Source of the DNA: Kineococcus rhizosphaerae
GTDB lineage: Bacteria; Actinomycetota; Actinomycetes; Actinomycetales; Kineococcaceae
Length of the DNA stretch: 45,587 nt
NCBI RefSeq assembly: GCF_003002055.1
Contig: NZ_PVZF01000019.1
Coordinates: 1 to 45,587, forward strand
Direction: 5' to 3'
In this document: positions 23,888 through 33,500 of the stretch, in pieces
Layout: every line of letters starts with the position of its first letter
Numbering within the stretch: position 1 is the first letter of the stretch
The notes under the pieces: generated by a model
Told to the model about the DNA's origin: nothing
Seen by the model: the letters and a program-made list of their open reading frames with translations, nothing else
Database searches by the model: none
Made by a program: the position numbers and the translations under genes

Positions 23888-24562
23888 GTGCGCTTCTGCC
23901 ACGATCGCGCGATGGCTGTCCATCACCCGGCGACGATCGCGCCCACCAAGCTGGAACTGCTGCAGGCGTGGGTGCCGCACCAGCCCTGGACCGGGAACGC
24001 CGACACCTCCGTCTTGACCAAGCTCGGGTCCTACCGCTTCGACGACCCCGACGGTGAGGTGGGGATGGAGACGCACCTGCTGGCCACCGCCGACGGGCAG
24101 GTGCTGCAGGTTCCCCTGACCTACCGCGGCGTCCCTCGCACGGGGGCTGAGGACTCACTCATCACCACGATGACGCACACCACCCTCGGCCAGCGCTGGA
24201 TCTACGACGGCTGCCACGACCCCGTCTACGTCAACGCCCTGGTCACCACGATCGTGACCGGTGGCCGTGAGGCCGCCCTGTACGCCGCCACCGAGCAGGG
24301 GATGGTGCTCGAGCCGGCCACGACGCACGTGCGCGGCAGCGGCTCCTGGACCACGGCCCCGGCCCTGACCGTGCCCGTGGTCTGCCACGAGGGGACCACG
24401 ACGACGATCTCCGCCGGGGTCGAGGTCGTCCTGCCGCGGGTGGTGGTCCCCGTCGCGCCGGGGACGGGTTTGGTGTTGAGCGGTACATGGCCTGGGCAGG
24501 AGACCCCTTGCGTGTTGGTGAGGGTGGACGTCGCCGGCGACAGCGCGCACAACGCGGGATGA
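23888..24562 (+). CDS. stand-alone maltokinase N-terminal cap-like protein
   Basis: A 224-aa soluble protein. The first 130 residues (APTKLELLQAWVPHQPW, LTKLGSYRFDDPDGEVGMETHLL, VLQVPLTYRGVP, LGQRWIYDGCHDPVYV) match the cap-like domain found at the N terminus of actinobacterial maltokinases and in CG0192-type proteins; no kinase domain follows. The rest (about 150-210) is beta-rich. Start: GTG 23888 has GGAGGGG 5-6 nt upstream, whereas ATG 23912 has none, so the longer form is preferred. Function is unknown. A 12-bp array lies directly before the SD. Confidence 0.75.
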   Translation: MRFCHDRAMAVHHPATIAPTKLELLQAWVPHQPWTGNADTSVLTKLGSYRFDDPDGEVGMETHLLATADGQVLQVPLTYRGVPRTGAEDSLITTMTHTTLGQRWIYDGCHDPVYVNALVTTIVTGGREAALYAATEQGMVLEPATTHVRGSGSWTTAPALTVPVVCHEGTTTTISAGVEVVLPRVVVPVAPGTGLVLSGTWPGQETPCVLVRVDVAGDSAHNAG

Positions 24563-25032
24563 CCGTGCGTCTGACCATGCGCCGTGATCTTCCGATCACC
24601 TGGGGTCATCCATGAGCTGATCGACACCGCGACCAACGGAGGATGGAGCTCGTGGTCCCGTCGGGCAGGGTCAATCGCATGACGCAGCGACGCACCCCGC
24701 AGCAGCTGGCACCCTGGACGCAGAAGCCCGCGACGTGGATCGCCCTGGCGGTGGCCTTCCTCGCGCTCTCGACACCGCTGTGGGTCGATGCCCTCAGCGG
24801 GGAGAAGACGCTCGGCTACCTGCCGGCTGCGGCCTTCACCGTGGCGGCTGCCTGCTTCGTGGTGCAGGCCCGCCGCAGTGCCCGGCGGCGGCTGGAGCGC
24901 TGAGCTGTTGGTGCGTTCACCGGATCCGCGACGCGTGGCGCGTTGACGCCGCAGACTGCTGGCCAGAGGGTGGGCCCTCACCACGCAGATCGCGGGATGA
25001 CCGTGCGCTTCGCGCGCACCGCGGGATGACCG
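24553..25032. repeat. three copies of CGCGGGATGACCG around a small gene
   Basis: A 17-bp direct repeat CGCGGGATGACCGTGCG occurs at 24553-24569 (covering the stop codon of the upstream gene) and 24991-25007. A third, 13-bp copy is at 25020-25032. The copies bracket the small membrane gene at 24652-24903. The last two copies flank a short GTGCGC/GCGCAC hairpin. They may mark a duplication or a terminator-associated repeat. Confidence 0.55.
24652..24903 (+). CDS. small two-helix membrane protein
   Basis: About 83 aa. Two membrane helices (TWIALAVAFLALSTPLWVDAL and LGYLPAAAFTVAAACFVVQA) are separated by a short loop (SGEKT), with a basic tail RRSARRRLER. The ATG at 24643 touches GGAGG directly; the in-frame GTG at 24652 has proper spacing and is preferred, and the ATG at 24679 is also possible. 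No family recognised. Confidence 0.65.
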   Translation: MVPSGRVNRMTQRRTPQQLAPWTQKPATWIALAVAFLALSTPLWVDALSGEKTLGYLPAAAFTVAAACFVVQARRSARRRLER

Positions 25033-25045
25033 CAAGTCCACCGGA

Positions 25046-25579
25046 TCAACCGGGAGTGCTGCAGCTCTTTCCCCCCATCTCTGGGGTGATGGCGAAGGTC
25101 AGGTCCTCAAGGAGGTAGCCGTGGCCCGGTGTCGGGGTCCAGCGAGCTTCCCCAGGTCTGCCGTAGCTGGCTCGAGCGATCATCTGTCCCTGAGCGTTGA
25201 AGGCTGTGATGTACGCGCCGTTGACGGACTTGGTCCGCTGGGCTTGAGGTTGGCTGAGGGCCAGCACGGCCCGGGCACGGTCAGGCAGGTCGCTCGTCCG
25301 AAGGCTGGGGTGGGCGGCGAGGCTGGTGTCGATCTGCTTCGCCCAAACAGCCAGATCGGTTTGGGCGGCGTCGAGGTCAGCGACGCCGGCCTCGATTGAG
25401 CTGTAGGTGAAGCTGCTGGTGAGGTAGCAGTCGGCGGGGATGCGCTGAACCGGAGGTGCGGTGGCCGGTGCTGTCAGCGAGGCGCCGTCTTGGGCGGTGC
25501 GGTGGCTGTGCGTACCGGACAGCAGGAGGAGCGGAGCGAGGGCGGCGACGGCCATCGTCGTGCGAGTCGTGCTCGGCAT
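25046..25579 (-). CDS. exported protein of unknown function
   Basis: A 177-aa protein with an N-terminal hydrophobic signal (TTMAVAALAPLLLLSG). The mature chain has a helical middle (SSIEAGVADLDAAQTDLAVWAKQIDTSLAAHP) and a beta-rich end (GAYITAFNAQGQMIARASYG, GYLLEDLTFAITPEMGG). Two cysteines (DCYLTS, KSCSTPG) could form a disulfide. It is convergent with the preceding plus-strand gene. ATG at 25579 lacks a strong SD. Confidence 0.65.
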   Translation of the reverse strand: MPSTTRTTMAVAALAPLLLLSGTHSHRTAQDGASLTAPATAPPVQRIPADCYLTSSFTYSSIEAGVADLDAAQTDLAVWAKQIDTSLAAHPSLRTSDLPDRARAVLALSQPQAQRTKSVNGAYITAFNAQGQMIARASYGRPGEARWTPTPGHGYLLEDLTFAITPEMGGKSCSTPG

Positions 25580-25728
25580 GCTTGCTTATCGGTCAGGGCT
25601 CATCGGTACTTGAGGGCCTCGCCTTGAGCGCCTAAATGGGTGATGACTGCTCGTATGGAAGCGTCGCTCATCGGCAAGACCGCGAGGTCGTCGAGCGCGC
25701 GGACGGCGCTCTGACCGCCTTGCCCAGT

Positions 25729-25968
25729 TCACCTACGGGACGGCGGGCTCGAGTGGCGTCGCTTCCAAATCCGGGCACTAAGAGCGCCACCGCCGCCCGC
25801 GCAGATGCCCATCAGGGAACCGCGCACCCACGTCGACCAGCCGAAGCTGTCGGACAGGAATGCCCCGATGAGTGCAAGAACGACCCCCAGGACGAACCAC
25901 GGCCAGGCTCGACCACGGCTCAGTGCGTCCAGGCGACGCTCAATGGGCCCAGGGTTGTCATCGCTCAC
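25729..25968 (-). CDS. small two-helix membrane protein
   Basis: 79 aa: acidic N terminus (MSDDNPGPIERRLDALSRG), helix WPWFVLGVVLALIGAFLSDSF, a WSTWVRGS turn, a Gly/Ala-rich helix (LMGICAGGGGALSA) and a basic tail. Composition and third-position bias fit a real gene, although the SD is weak. No family recognised. Confidence 0.58.
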   Translation of the reverse strand: MSDDNPGPIERRLDALSRGRAWPWFVLGVVLALIGAFLSDSFGWSTWVRGSLMGICAGGGGALSARIWKRRHSSPPSRR

Positions 25969-26124
25969 TGTTCGACCATGCCAGGACTCTCAGCGCTTGG
26001 TCCTGGACATGGACCACCTCGCACCTTTCGACATGACCGCGAGGTGGGTACCGCTCCTGAGTCTCGACCCCTGCTTTTGTGGGCTCTCGACCTTGCACTG
26101 TCACGATGGGTGACCGTGGCGAGG

Positions 26125-26544
26125 ATGAAGGGCCCGTGGTCGTGGCTGCTGGCGGTGATCTGGCTGGGTTTCGCAGCCATGGGTGCGGTGATCTTGAGTG
26201 AGGACCACACCCCTGGCGGGCTGATCATCGGCGCTGCGGTCCTGGCGATGGGGTTGTTCTGCGGGGTGCGGGCTGCGATCAGCCACGTGCGGCTGAGCGA
26301 TGAGGGGCTGGTCTACGTCGGGTACGCGAGGACGCGACGTGTGCCGTGGACTCAGGTGAGCGAGGTGGTGGTCGTCGAGCTGGGGTCGGTACTGCCGATC
26401 ACGACGGTGGGGGTGTCGGTGCGGCTGTACGACGACACCGAGGTTGAGTTGCCTGCACAGGCTGGTTTCGCGGTAGCTGGGCGTAACCGCCGTGTGCAGC
26501 GTCTGGTAGATGCTGCGGAGCGACACCGAGCCGGTAGTGGCTGA
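26125..26544 (+). CDS. membrane protein with a PH-like domain
   Basis: 139 aa: two N-terminal membrane helices (WLLAVIWLGFAAMGAVIL and LIIGAAVLAMGLFCGVRAAI), then a compact beta domain (VRLSDEGLVYVGYARTRRVPWTQVSEVVVVEL ... VGVSVRLYDDTEVELP). This resembles bacterial PH-like (bPH_6 type) proteins of actinobacteria. A GTG three codons upstream (26116) may be the real start. Likely a small cell-envelope protein; role unknown. Confidence 0.68.
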   Translation: MKGPWSWLLAVIWLGFAAMGAVILSEDHTPGGLIIGAAVLAMGLFCGVRAAISHVRLSDEGLVYVGYARTRRVPWTQVSEVVVVELGSVLPITTVGVSVRLYDDTEVELPAQAGFAVAGRNRRVQRLVDAAERHRAGSG

Positions 26545-26668
26545 TACGGGCGCTGAGGGAGCAGACGCGGATCGCGATGATATGTGGGTGATCGGGGGCT
26601 AACCTCCGGTCCGCGCCATGACCGAACGCACGCGCAGCGCGCTATGGGACTGCGCGAAGTGGCCGCTT

Positions 26669-27262
26669 TCAGGCAGCGGGCCACAGAGGTTGCGCGCGGG
26701 CCGCAGCCTGCAAGAACGGCTCGGCGTCTAGGTCGTGCGCAGAGGCGTCGATGCCTTGGTCGAGCCATTGGCACGTCAGGCGCAGGCGCCCGGCCGGGGG
26801 CAGCGGCCACAGCCAGTACTCCTGCTCGACCCACGACTCCGAGCCGCTGCCACCACCGGCGGTCAGCACTGGGGCCGGGGGCAGCCAGTCGGGGTCTGCG
26901 GCGCGCTCGTCCCAGGTCGGAGCGTCGAGGTTGCTGACCCGTCGGCCATCGGCCAGTTCCAACCCCCACCGGAAGCGTCCGGCCTCCCATTCCTCGTCCT
27001 GGGCGTGCTCGTAGGGGCCGTCGCTGATCTCGGCGAACAGGTCCCCTCGTTGTACGGGACCGCGCACGTGCGTGGTGAGGGTCAGGGACAGGCCGCTGGC
27101 GAAGGCCCGGACGACGCTGAGGGTGACCACGGTGCTCGCAGAGCGGCCCAGAACGAGCGCGATGGGTGCGATGCCGGGCAGGACGTTCGCTGGCGCCGCG
27201 TGCCACACCGGCAGGGGTGGTTCGCCGTTGGAGGGCGTGGGTTGGTCCGCAGCAGTCTTCAT
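26669..27262 (-). CDS. conserved actinobacterial protein of unknown function
   Basis: A 197-aa soluble protein. Features such as WDERAADPDWLPPAPVLTAGGGSGS followed by EYWLWPLPPAGRLRLTCQWLDQGIDAS match a widespread, uncharacterised actinobacterial family with a WPLPPxGxL motif. Its N-terminal half is beta-rich (STVVTLSVVRAFASGLSLTLTTHVRG). It is divergent from the conjugation operon. The hydrophobic C terminus (FLQAAARAQPLWP) is typical of the family. Confidence 0.78.
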   Translation of the reverse strand: MKTAADQPTPSNGEPPLPVWHAAPANVLPGIAPIALVLGRSASTVVTLSVVRAFASGLSLTLTTHVRGPVQRGDLFAEISDGPYEHAQDEEWEAGRFRWGLELADGRRVSNLDAPTWDERAADPDWLPPAPVLTAGGGSGSESWVEQEYWLWPLPPAGRLRLTCQWLDQGIDASAHDLDAEPFLQAAARAQPLWPAA

Positions 27263-27413
27263 GGACAGTCCTTCCCGAGGCGCCGGTGCCGAGGGTCAGT
27301 GTGGCGCAGGCCGTCCGCTTTGGCGATCTTCCTCAACTCGGCATGACCGCGACGTCTAGGACGTCCACAACAGTGTCCGGCTAGCTGCAGCGCAGGCGAA
27401 TTTCCCTCCGCCG

Positions 27414-27443
27414 TGTCACATCCGACCGTTCCCGCGGCTCTTG
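27414..27443 (+). promoter_or_regulatory. bipartite promoter-like motif, copy 4 (conjugation operon)
   Basis: TGTCACATCCG-N11-GGCTCTTG. The second block ends 6 nt before the ATG at 27450, so if it is a -10 element the transcript would begin at or within a few bases of the start codon: a leaderless mRNA. No SD is present before that ATG, consistent with this. Confidence 0.72.
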
Positions 27444-27449
27444 GCGTGC

Positions 27450-27713
27450 ATGACCCCCCACCGGGACAGCCCGACAACCGAGGCTGACGAACAGATCGAG
27501 CAGCTGTTCCTCGACAACATCGAGGTCTGGTCCACTCTCATCAGCTCCTCGCCGACTGGTGCCACCAGCAGCGTTGGCGACGCCGTGGCGAACGCTCGAC
27601 GCACTCGCGCCCGGCTGATGCGATGGGTGGCGGCGCAGTCCATCACCGCCGCCCCGGCGCCGGTACCGGCCTCGCGGTGGCGCTTCGCCGGGCTGGCCGC
27701 GGTGGTGTCATGA
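27450..27713 (+). CDS. first gene of the conjugation operon, unknown function
   Basis: 87 aa (MTPHRDSPTTEADEQIEQLFLDNIEVWSTL...). The N-terminal half is acidic and helical, the C-terminal half basic (ANARRTRARLMRWVAAQS) and alanine-rich. No family recognised. It has no SD and is probably translated from a leaderless transcript started at the bipartite promoter. Its TGA overlaps the ATG of the TcpC-like gene (ATGA), so the two are coupled. Confidence 0.65.
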   Translation: MTPHRDSPTTEADEQIEQLFLDNIEVWSTLISSSPTGATSSVGDAVANARRTRARLMRWVAAQSITAAPAPVPASRWRFAGLAAVVS

Positions 27714-29122
27714 GGCAGGGACGGACGGTTCTGCCCGGCCCGGGGACATCCCTGCGACGCGATGACGGTCGCAAGGCGGCGAAGCCTGCAGGCGTCGGCC
27801 GCGGCCGACCCCGCGTCACCCGCTCCGACGCCCCCGGCCCGGATGGTCAGGAGCAGGGGCGTTCGAGCTCCCGGCACGAGCGAGCAGGACACGCGACTGC
27901 TGCAGCTCGTCGCTTCCTGATGGGGCCTCCACGTACCGGTGGAGTGCGCTGGAGCACCGGCTCCGCGCACGCCTCGCGGGCTCTTCGCGTCGTGCTGATC
28001 GCTGGCGTGCTGTGCGGACCGGCCAGCTTGGTCATGGCGCTGCACCAGCCGGCAGCGGTGGTCCGCGCGACCACCGACACGGGAGCGTCGGCTCCGCAGC
28101 CGCAGGAGGTGGCCGCGGTAGGGGAGTGGGCGCAGTCCTTCGTCGTGGCCTGGCTGACCACTCCGGCCGGACAAGAGCAGAGCTTGAGCTACTACCTGCC
28201 CGACGTCTCTGACCTCACCTTGCCCCAGGTTCCCCAGGTCGTCGCCAACCCAGCAGTGGCTGACCTCAGCCTGACGTCTGCCTCGCCAGCAGCCTCAGCG
28301 GCAGTTTCGTCGCAAGGCGATGCGAGCACCCAGCTCAGCACCGGTGCGCCTTCGCAGTCGGCGGTCACGGCCACCGGCGATGGCAGCGGCGACCAGGTCA
28401 CACCTGGTGTGGGGGAGCCCAGCGCTTCGGCCACGACGAGCGAGGACGAGCGAATCTGGCAAGTCACCATCGGAGTCGACGTCCAGGAGCCGGGCCCGCA
28501 GGGCAACGTGTTCGTCCGCCGCTACTTCGCGGTTCCGGTGGTCTACGTTCCCGCCCAGCTGGAGCACTCGTCTGCGCTGCGCGCCTTGAGCCTTCCTGGT
28601 CCAGTCAGCGCGCCCGTCGCGGGGGAGGGGCCCGAATCCATCTACCAAGACGGCCTGCCCCTGACCGGCGCTGTGGGTTCGTCGGTGCAGGCGTTCCTCA
28701 GCGCCTACCTCACCGATCAAGGTGACGTCACCCGCCTGCTGTCGCCGAAGGCGGTCGGCATCTTCGCCGTGCGCCCAGCGGCTTACACCGCGGCGCAGCT
28801 GCGGATCCTGAAGGCCGACCGGCGCGACGTGGAGAACAAGCAGCCCACCGACGGCGAACACGTGCAGGTCCTGGCGACCGCGTTGTTGACCGGTCTGGAC
28901 ACCCAGACCCGTAGCGCCCAGTTCGCTCTCACCCTCACCGCCCGCGACGGGCGGTGGGAGATCAACCAGGTCCAGGCCACTGCGGCCGGCGCCGACTCCC
29001 GCACCGCTTCAGCGACCGCCGAGGGCGGCCAGAGCACCAGCCGGTCGGCGAGCGCGGACACGATCCCGCAGACCGCTGCGGGATCTCCCTCGGGAACACC
29101 GACCCAGACCGGCGGTAGGTGA
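27710..29122 (+). CDS. TcpC-like (VirB8-type) conjugation scaffold protein
   Basis: 470 aa. A basic, disordered N terminus (about 1-85) precedes one membrane helix (about 90-112, LRVVLIAGVLCGPASLVMAL). Two NTF2-like external domains follow (about 140-330 and 345-450), the second containing FLSAYLTDQGDVTRLLSPKA and REDGRW-like RDGRWEINQVQ. This is the layout of TcpC, the Gram-positive VirB8 homologue that scaffolds the conjugative channel. A Ser/Thr-rich insertion separates the strands of the first domain. Start chosen by ATGA overlap with the previous gene. Confidence 0.82.
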   Translation: MRQGRTVLPGPGTSLRRDDGRKAAKPAGVGRGRPRVTRSDAPGPDGQEQGRSSSRHERAGHATAAARRFLMGPPRTGGVRWSTGSAHASRALRVVLIAGVLCGPASLVMALHQPAAVVRATTDTGASAPQPQEVAAVGEWAQSFVVAWLTTPAGQEQSLSYYLPDVSDLTLPQVPQVVANPAVADLSLTSASPAASAAVSSQGDASTQLSTGAPSQSAVTATGDGSGDQVTPGVGEPSASATTSEDERIWQVTIGVDVQEPGPQGNVFVRRYFAVPVVYVPAQLEHSSALRALSLPGPVSAPVAGEGPESIYQDGLPLTGAVGSSVQAFLSAYLTDQGDVTRLLSPKAVGIFAVRPAAYTAAQLRILKADRRDVENKQPTDGEHVQVLATALLTGLDTQTRSAQFALTLTARDGRWEINQVQATAAGADSRTASATAEGGQSTSRSASADTIPQTAAGSPSGTPTQTGGR

Positions 29123-29241
29123 GGCACGCAGCACCCACCCAGATCCGCGCACCTGACCGCGGCTTCCTCGCCGTCCTGCCGGCGCGTCCCTTCCCTCAGC
29201 TTCTCCTCATCTGCATCCCCCTCGTCCTGAAAGGACCTCCC

Positions 29242-29544
29242 ATGTTCAGCACCTCCGCCACCGTCAACACCCTGGTCACCGCTTTGCCCGCCGGCAACGA
29301 CGTCTTCACCACCGTGGACAACATCGGCTCCTCGACGGCCAACACGATCGACGGCTTGGCCGTCGCCGTGGGCTTCATCGCCGCGGCCGGGGTGCTGTGG
29401 GCGACCGGCTTCAAGTTCACGCTCCTGCGCTGCTTCCTGGCGGCCTTCGTAGGCGCCTGCGCCTACCTGGCGGTCTCGGACTGGCAGATGTTCACCGACG
29501 TCATCAAGCAGACGTTCCAGAACGCCACCGGAGGGGGGAAGTGA
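29242..29544 (+). CDS. small two-helix subunit of the conjugation channel
   Basis: 100 aa from ATG 29242, with GAAAGGA upstream. Short polar N terminus, then two membrane helices (DGLAVAVGFIAAAGVLWATGF and LLRCFLAAFVGACAYLAV) and an amphipathic tail. Size and topology resemble VirB2/TrbC-type pilins or PrgF-like small subunits, but the sequence match is weak and there is no signal peptide. The longer upstream frame (from 29119) lacks an SD. Confidence 0.7.
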   Translation: MFSTSATVNTLVTALPAGNDVFTTVDNIGSSTANTIDGLAVAVGFIAAAGVLWATGFKFTLLRCFLAAFVGACAYLAVSDWQMFTDVIKQTFQNATGGGK

Positions 29545-29675
29545 GTCCGCACCCTTCCTGGCCCAGGCCGAGCACCCCTACCCGGAGCCCGCGCTGGGCG
29601 GTCGCTCACCTCCTCCAGAGGCCCGCGTCCCACCAGCCTTCCGCCGTGACGTTCTGACCCCGGAGACGGTCCACG

Positions 29676-30539
29676 ATGAGCATCGAACAGCTTCCACCGC
29701 ACGTGCGGGTGACCCGCTTCTACACCGCCGTGCGCCGCATCCCCACCCTGGTGGGCAAGCTGCCCAACGGCGGCTTCATCCCAGGTGGGCCGTACACCCT
29801 GGGCCAGGTCGCCGTGATGCTCCTGGTCGCCGTCGGCGGCTTCTACACGATGCCCTGGTGGGGTGGCGGTCAGGGCGCCAACCTCGGCAACTTCATCAAG
29901 CTGGCGCTGGCCGTCGTCCTCACCTCCATGGCCTCCAGCAAGCTCCGCTGGCGTGGTCGGCAGGTGCTCCCCGCGCTGCGAGGGGCGGTGTACTCCTACA
30001 CCCACGGTTCCCAGCCGCGCCAGGGGGGACGTACGCCCACAGGTACTGGGCCGCAGCGACTGCGCACCAACATCCTGATCATCGAAGAACTCCCCGCGCC
30101 GGCGACCCGTGCGCTGGCGCCCGACCCTCGAGCCCAGAAGGTCGAGGGCACCTTCGACCCGGGCAGCGAGGTAGGCCGAAGCAACTTGCAGCCCACCCGG
30201 AAGCGCCCGCTGACCACCTCACCCACCGCATCAGCGACCGCATCACCCGCCGCGTCTGCAGTTGCGGCACCGGCTCGTGCTGGTGCGCCCGCCCGGCGGC
30301 AGTCGCCGGCGGCCGCCTCCGCCAGTCTGCGGATCGGCGCGCGCCCGCGGCGAACCCTTCACGCCGGAGCAGCCGCGGCTGCCGGGGCTTCAACGGCTTC
30401 GCCGTCCCCGGGTGCCCCCACCGCACCGCGGCGACCCGCCCCGGGCTCTGGACGCCGTCAAAGCAGCAGCAGCGACCGCGACGACCGCAACGAAGTCACT
30501 GAGCTCGTCGAGCTCGTCAACACAGGGGGAGGGCGCTGA
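29676..30539 (+). CDS. TcpE/PrgI-like membrane protein
   Basis: 287 aa. The N-terminal 110 residues carry the recognisable part: RFYTAVRRIPTLVGKLPNG, a PYTLGQVAVMLLVAVGGFYT helix, a second helix (FIKLALAVVLTSMASSKLRW). This resembles TcpE/PrgI-type (VirB3-like) proteins that accompany VirB4. The remaining 170 residues are low-complexity Ala/Pro/Arg/Ser, including a 12-bp DNA repeat (30214-30261). Ends 2 bp before the VirB4 gene. Confidence 0.72.
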   Translation: MSIEQLPPHVRVTRFYTAVRRIPTLVGKLPNGGFIPGGPYTLGQVAVMLLVAVGGFYTMPWWGGGQGANLGNFIKLALAVVLTSMASSKLRWRGRQVLPALRGAVYSYTHGSQPRQGGRTPTGTGPQRLRTNILIIEELPAPATRALAPDPRAQKVEGTFDPGSEVGRSNLQPTRKRPLTTSPTASATASPAASAVAAPARAGAPARRQSPAAASASLRIGARPRRTLHAGAAAAAGASTASPSPGAPTAPRRPAPGSGRRQSSSSDRDDRNEVTELVELVNTGGGR

Positions 30540-30541
30540 CC

Positions 30542-33500
30542 ATGGGCGTGCAGAACACCATCGAAAACCCGATCCAGACCCTCACCGGCAACCTGCTGTT
30601 CTCCGCCCACGGCACCTGGTGGGCCACCTACCGACTGCAGGGCCTGGCCTACGGCCGCCGTCCCGACGCGGAGAAGGAGAGCATCCGCGCCCTGCACCAG
30701 GGCCTGTACCGGGCCCTGGGGGGTGAATCCCTGCACCTGGGTTTGGCGGTGGACACCGACCCCGTCACCGTCGTGCAGCGCATGCTGCACAACCTCGAGC
30801 AGCCGCTGGAGCAGCTGCCGGAGTGGACCGCTGAATGCGAAGCCACGCTGGATCGCCTCGAGGACGACGTCGTGCTGGGTGAGCGCACCTACTGGCTGGC
30901 CGTCCCGCTGCGCGGTACCGGCAGCGAAGCCCTCATCGAGCCCTTGCGTGCGGTGTGGACCTGGTTCCTGACCATCATCGGCTTCCCCCGCCTTCCCCCC
31001 TCCCAGCGGATGCTCGCTGAACGTCGCCGCCGCGCCGACGAAGTCATGCGCCTGATCCCCGCCCCCTTCCGCCCACGGCCGGCCACCGCCGCCGAGCAGG
31101 CCTGGATCTACGCCCACGCCCTGCACCGGGGACTGGCCACTGACCCTTGGCTGCCGCCCACCGCAGCCGACGCCGGCACCAGCGACGCGGCAACCTTCGA
31201 CCGCCAGCAGGCGCCCGACCCCGCAGATAAAGACCTCCCCGCGGCCCCCACCGCAGCCAGCCTCCTGGCCGGAGGGGCCCTGGGTGAACCGCTGATCGAC
31301 GAGGGCGCACTCAGCGACGTCCCCGAAGAAGGCTGGCGACGCGGCTGGCGGCAACGACTTCGACAGCTGAAGCCGGCTGAGCGTCGTGTCCTGAAGGTCA
31401 TCGACGCAGACCGCGACACCGCCTCCTACCAGTCGATGCTGGTGCTGGCCGGTACTCCTGACGGAGGCGCGGTCTTCCCCGGCACCGAGTGGCTGGGCCA
31501 CGTCGAGAACGCCGGCGTCCCCGTCGACTGGGCCGTGCGCATGCGCAACAACGCTCGCGAAGCTGTCCTGGGCCGCAACCGCCGCGCGGTCACCCGCCTC
31601 AACGAGCAGTACGAGCAGCGCGCCGGGGAGACCACCACCGGAGCGCACGAGCTCGACGCCACCGGCGAACTGCTGACCGAGTACCAGCGACGACTCGCCA
31701 CCGAGAAGTCAGAGGTCGAGCTGGAGACCATCACCTGCTTCTCCACCGCCGCCGAGACCCGCGACCAGGCCCTGGCCCAAGGCGACGCCCTCGTGGCCTG
31801 GTTCGCCAGCTTCGAGCACCGCCTGGCCCGACCCCTCGGAGAGCAGGCTGACACCTGGTGGGCAATGCAGCCCGGCGCGGCCTGGCCGCGCAAGCTCGCC
31901 GACTTCACCCAGATCTCCCTGTCCGAAGGGTTCGCCGCAGCGGTGCCCATGATGAGCACCGTCTTGGGCGACCGGCACGGAACGCCTCTGGCGCTCAACC
32001 AGACCACCCGAGCCCAGTCCGTCGTCTTCCTCGACCTCTTCGGCACCATCGCCGCCGACTTCTCCGGCTGCGTCGCCGTCGCCGGCGAACTCGGCTCGGG
32101 CAAGTCCTACACGATGAAGTCCATCGCCGGCGCCGAGTGCGACCGCGGCGCAAACATCATCGCCATCGACAGCTCCGGCACCGGCGAGTACGTCGACTTC
32201 GCACGTTCCCTGGGGGACTGCGAGATCGCCGACGTCCTCAACCCGCAACGATCCCTGGACCCGCTGCGCATCCTGCCCGGCGACGAAGGCGCCACCGTCG
32301 CCCGATCGCTGCTGGTCACCCTGTTCAACATCGTCTCCACCTCAGCCGATGACACCCTGCTGGGCCGAGTCCTGAAGCAGGAGTACCGCCACCAGAACGG
32401 CATCACCGGCCTGGGCAGTCTCACCGACCACCTCATCAACGAATGCCTCCTGGCCGGCGGAGCTGACCTCGGATACCGCCTCGACGCCTACCGCAGCGAA
32501 GCCTTCAGCGCTGTGCTCTTCGACGAGACCCTCCCTCCCATCCGCACCGACTCCCGCGCCCTCATCTTCTGGACCCACGGTCTGCAACTGCCCACCAGCA
32601 GCGAGCTCAACAACGCGCACCTCTTCGCCCAGCTGAAGATCGAAAAGCGTTTCGGACGCGCCATCTACGCCATGCTCATGGGACTGTCCCGGCGACTCGC
32701 CTTTGCCGACCCCACCCAGAAGGTCGTCTTCCTCAACGACGAGATGCACCGAACCACCTCCTCACCCGAAGGGCTGGAAGAGACCAAGACCTACGTGCGC
32801 GAAGCCCGAAAGGAGCTGGCCGCCGGGATCTTCGGTTCCCAGGACTGCACCAACGACTTCGGCGACGACACCCTCAAGGGCCTCATCCCCTACCGCATCG
32901 TCATGCGCCTGACCGACAAGATCCTCGCCGCCGCCGCCCTGACCTGGATCGGCCTGGAAGCCACAGCCGACCTGGTCAAGGAAGTCACCCAGCAGCTGTC
33001 CCCCCGCGACCCCCACCACCCCACCGGCGAGGTCCCGGCAGCACGCCGAGGAGAGGGCCTGTTCCGCGACAGCTACGGCCGCATCGGCCGAGTGAAGATC
33101 CTCGGACCGGCGCTCGCGGCCCGACGCAAGGCCTACAGCACCACTGCCACGAGCCGCACTGCTGATCTGCCCACTGACCTCACACCCCTCTCCACCTCCA
33201 CCGGCGACCACACCCCCGGCCGGATCGACGCGCAGGTTCGACCGACTTCGCCGGCGTCCACTGCGCCGGCGTCCACCGCGGCGACGGCCTCCCTGCAGTT
33301 GAGCAAGCCGGTCATGGAGCCGACCTCGACCACCGCCGTCGGACACAACCCGCTGATGAGCACACCGGCGAGCGCACCCATGGGCACACCCGGACCCCTG
33401 ACCGTCGCCAACCCGGCCGCTGAGCGCCTGCGCCGCATCGCCCGCTCGCACGTGGAAGCGGCCTTGGCCCGCAGCCGCGAGACGACGACCGCAGGCTCCA

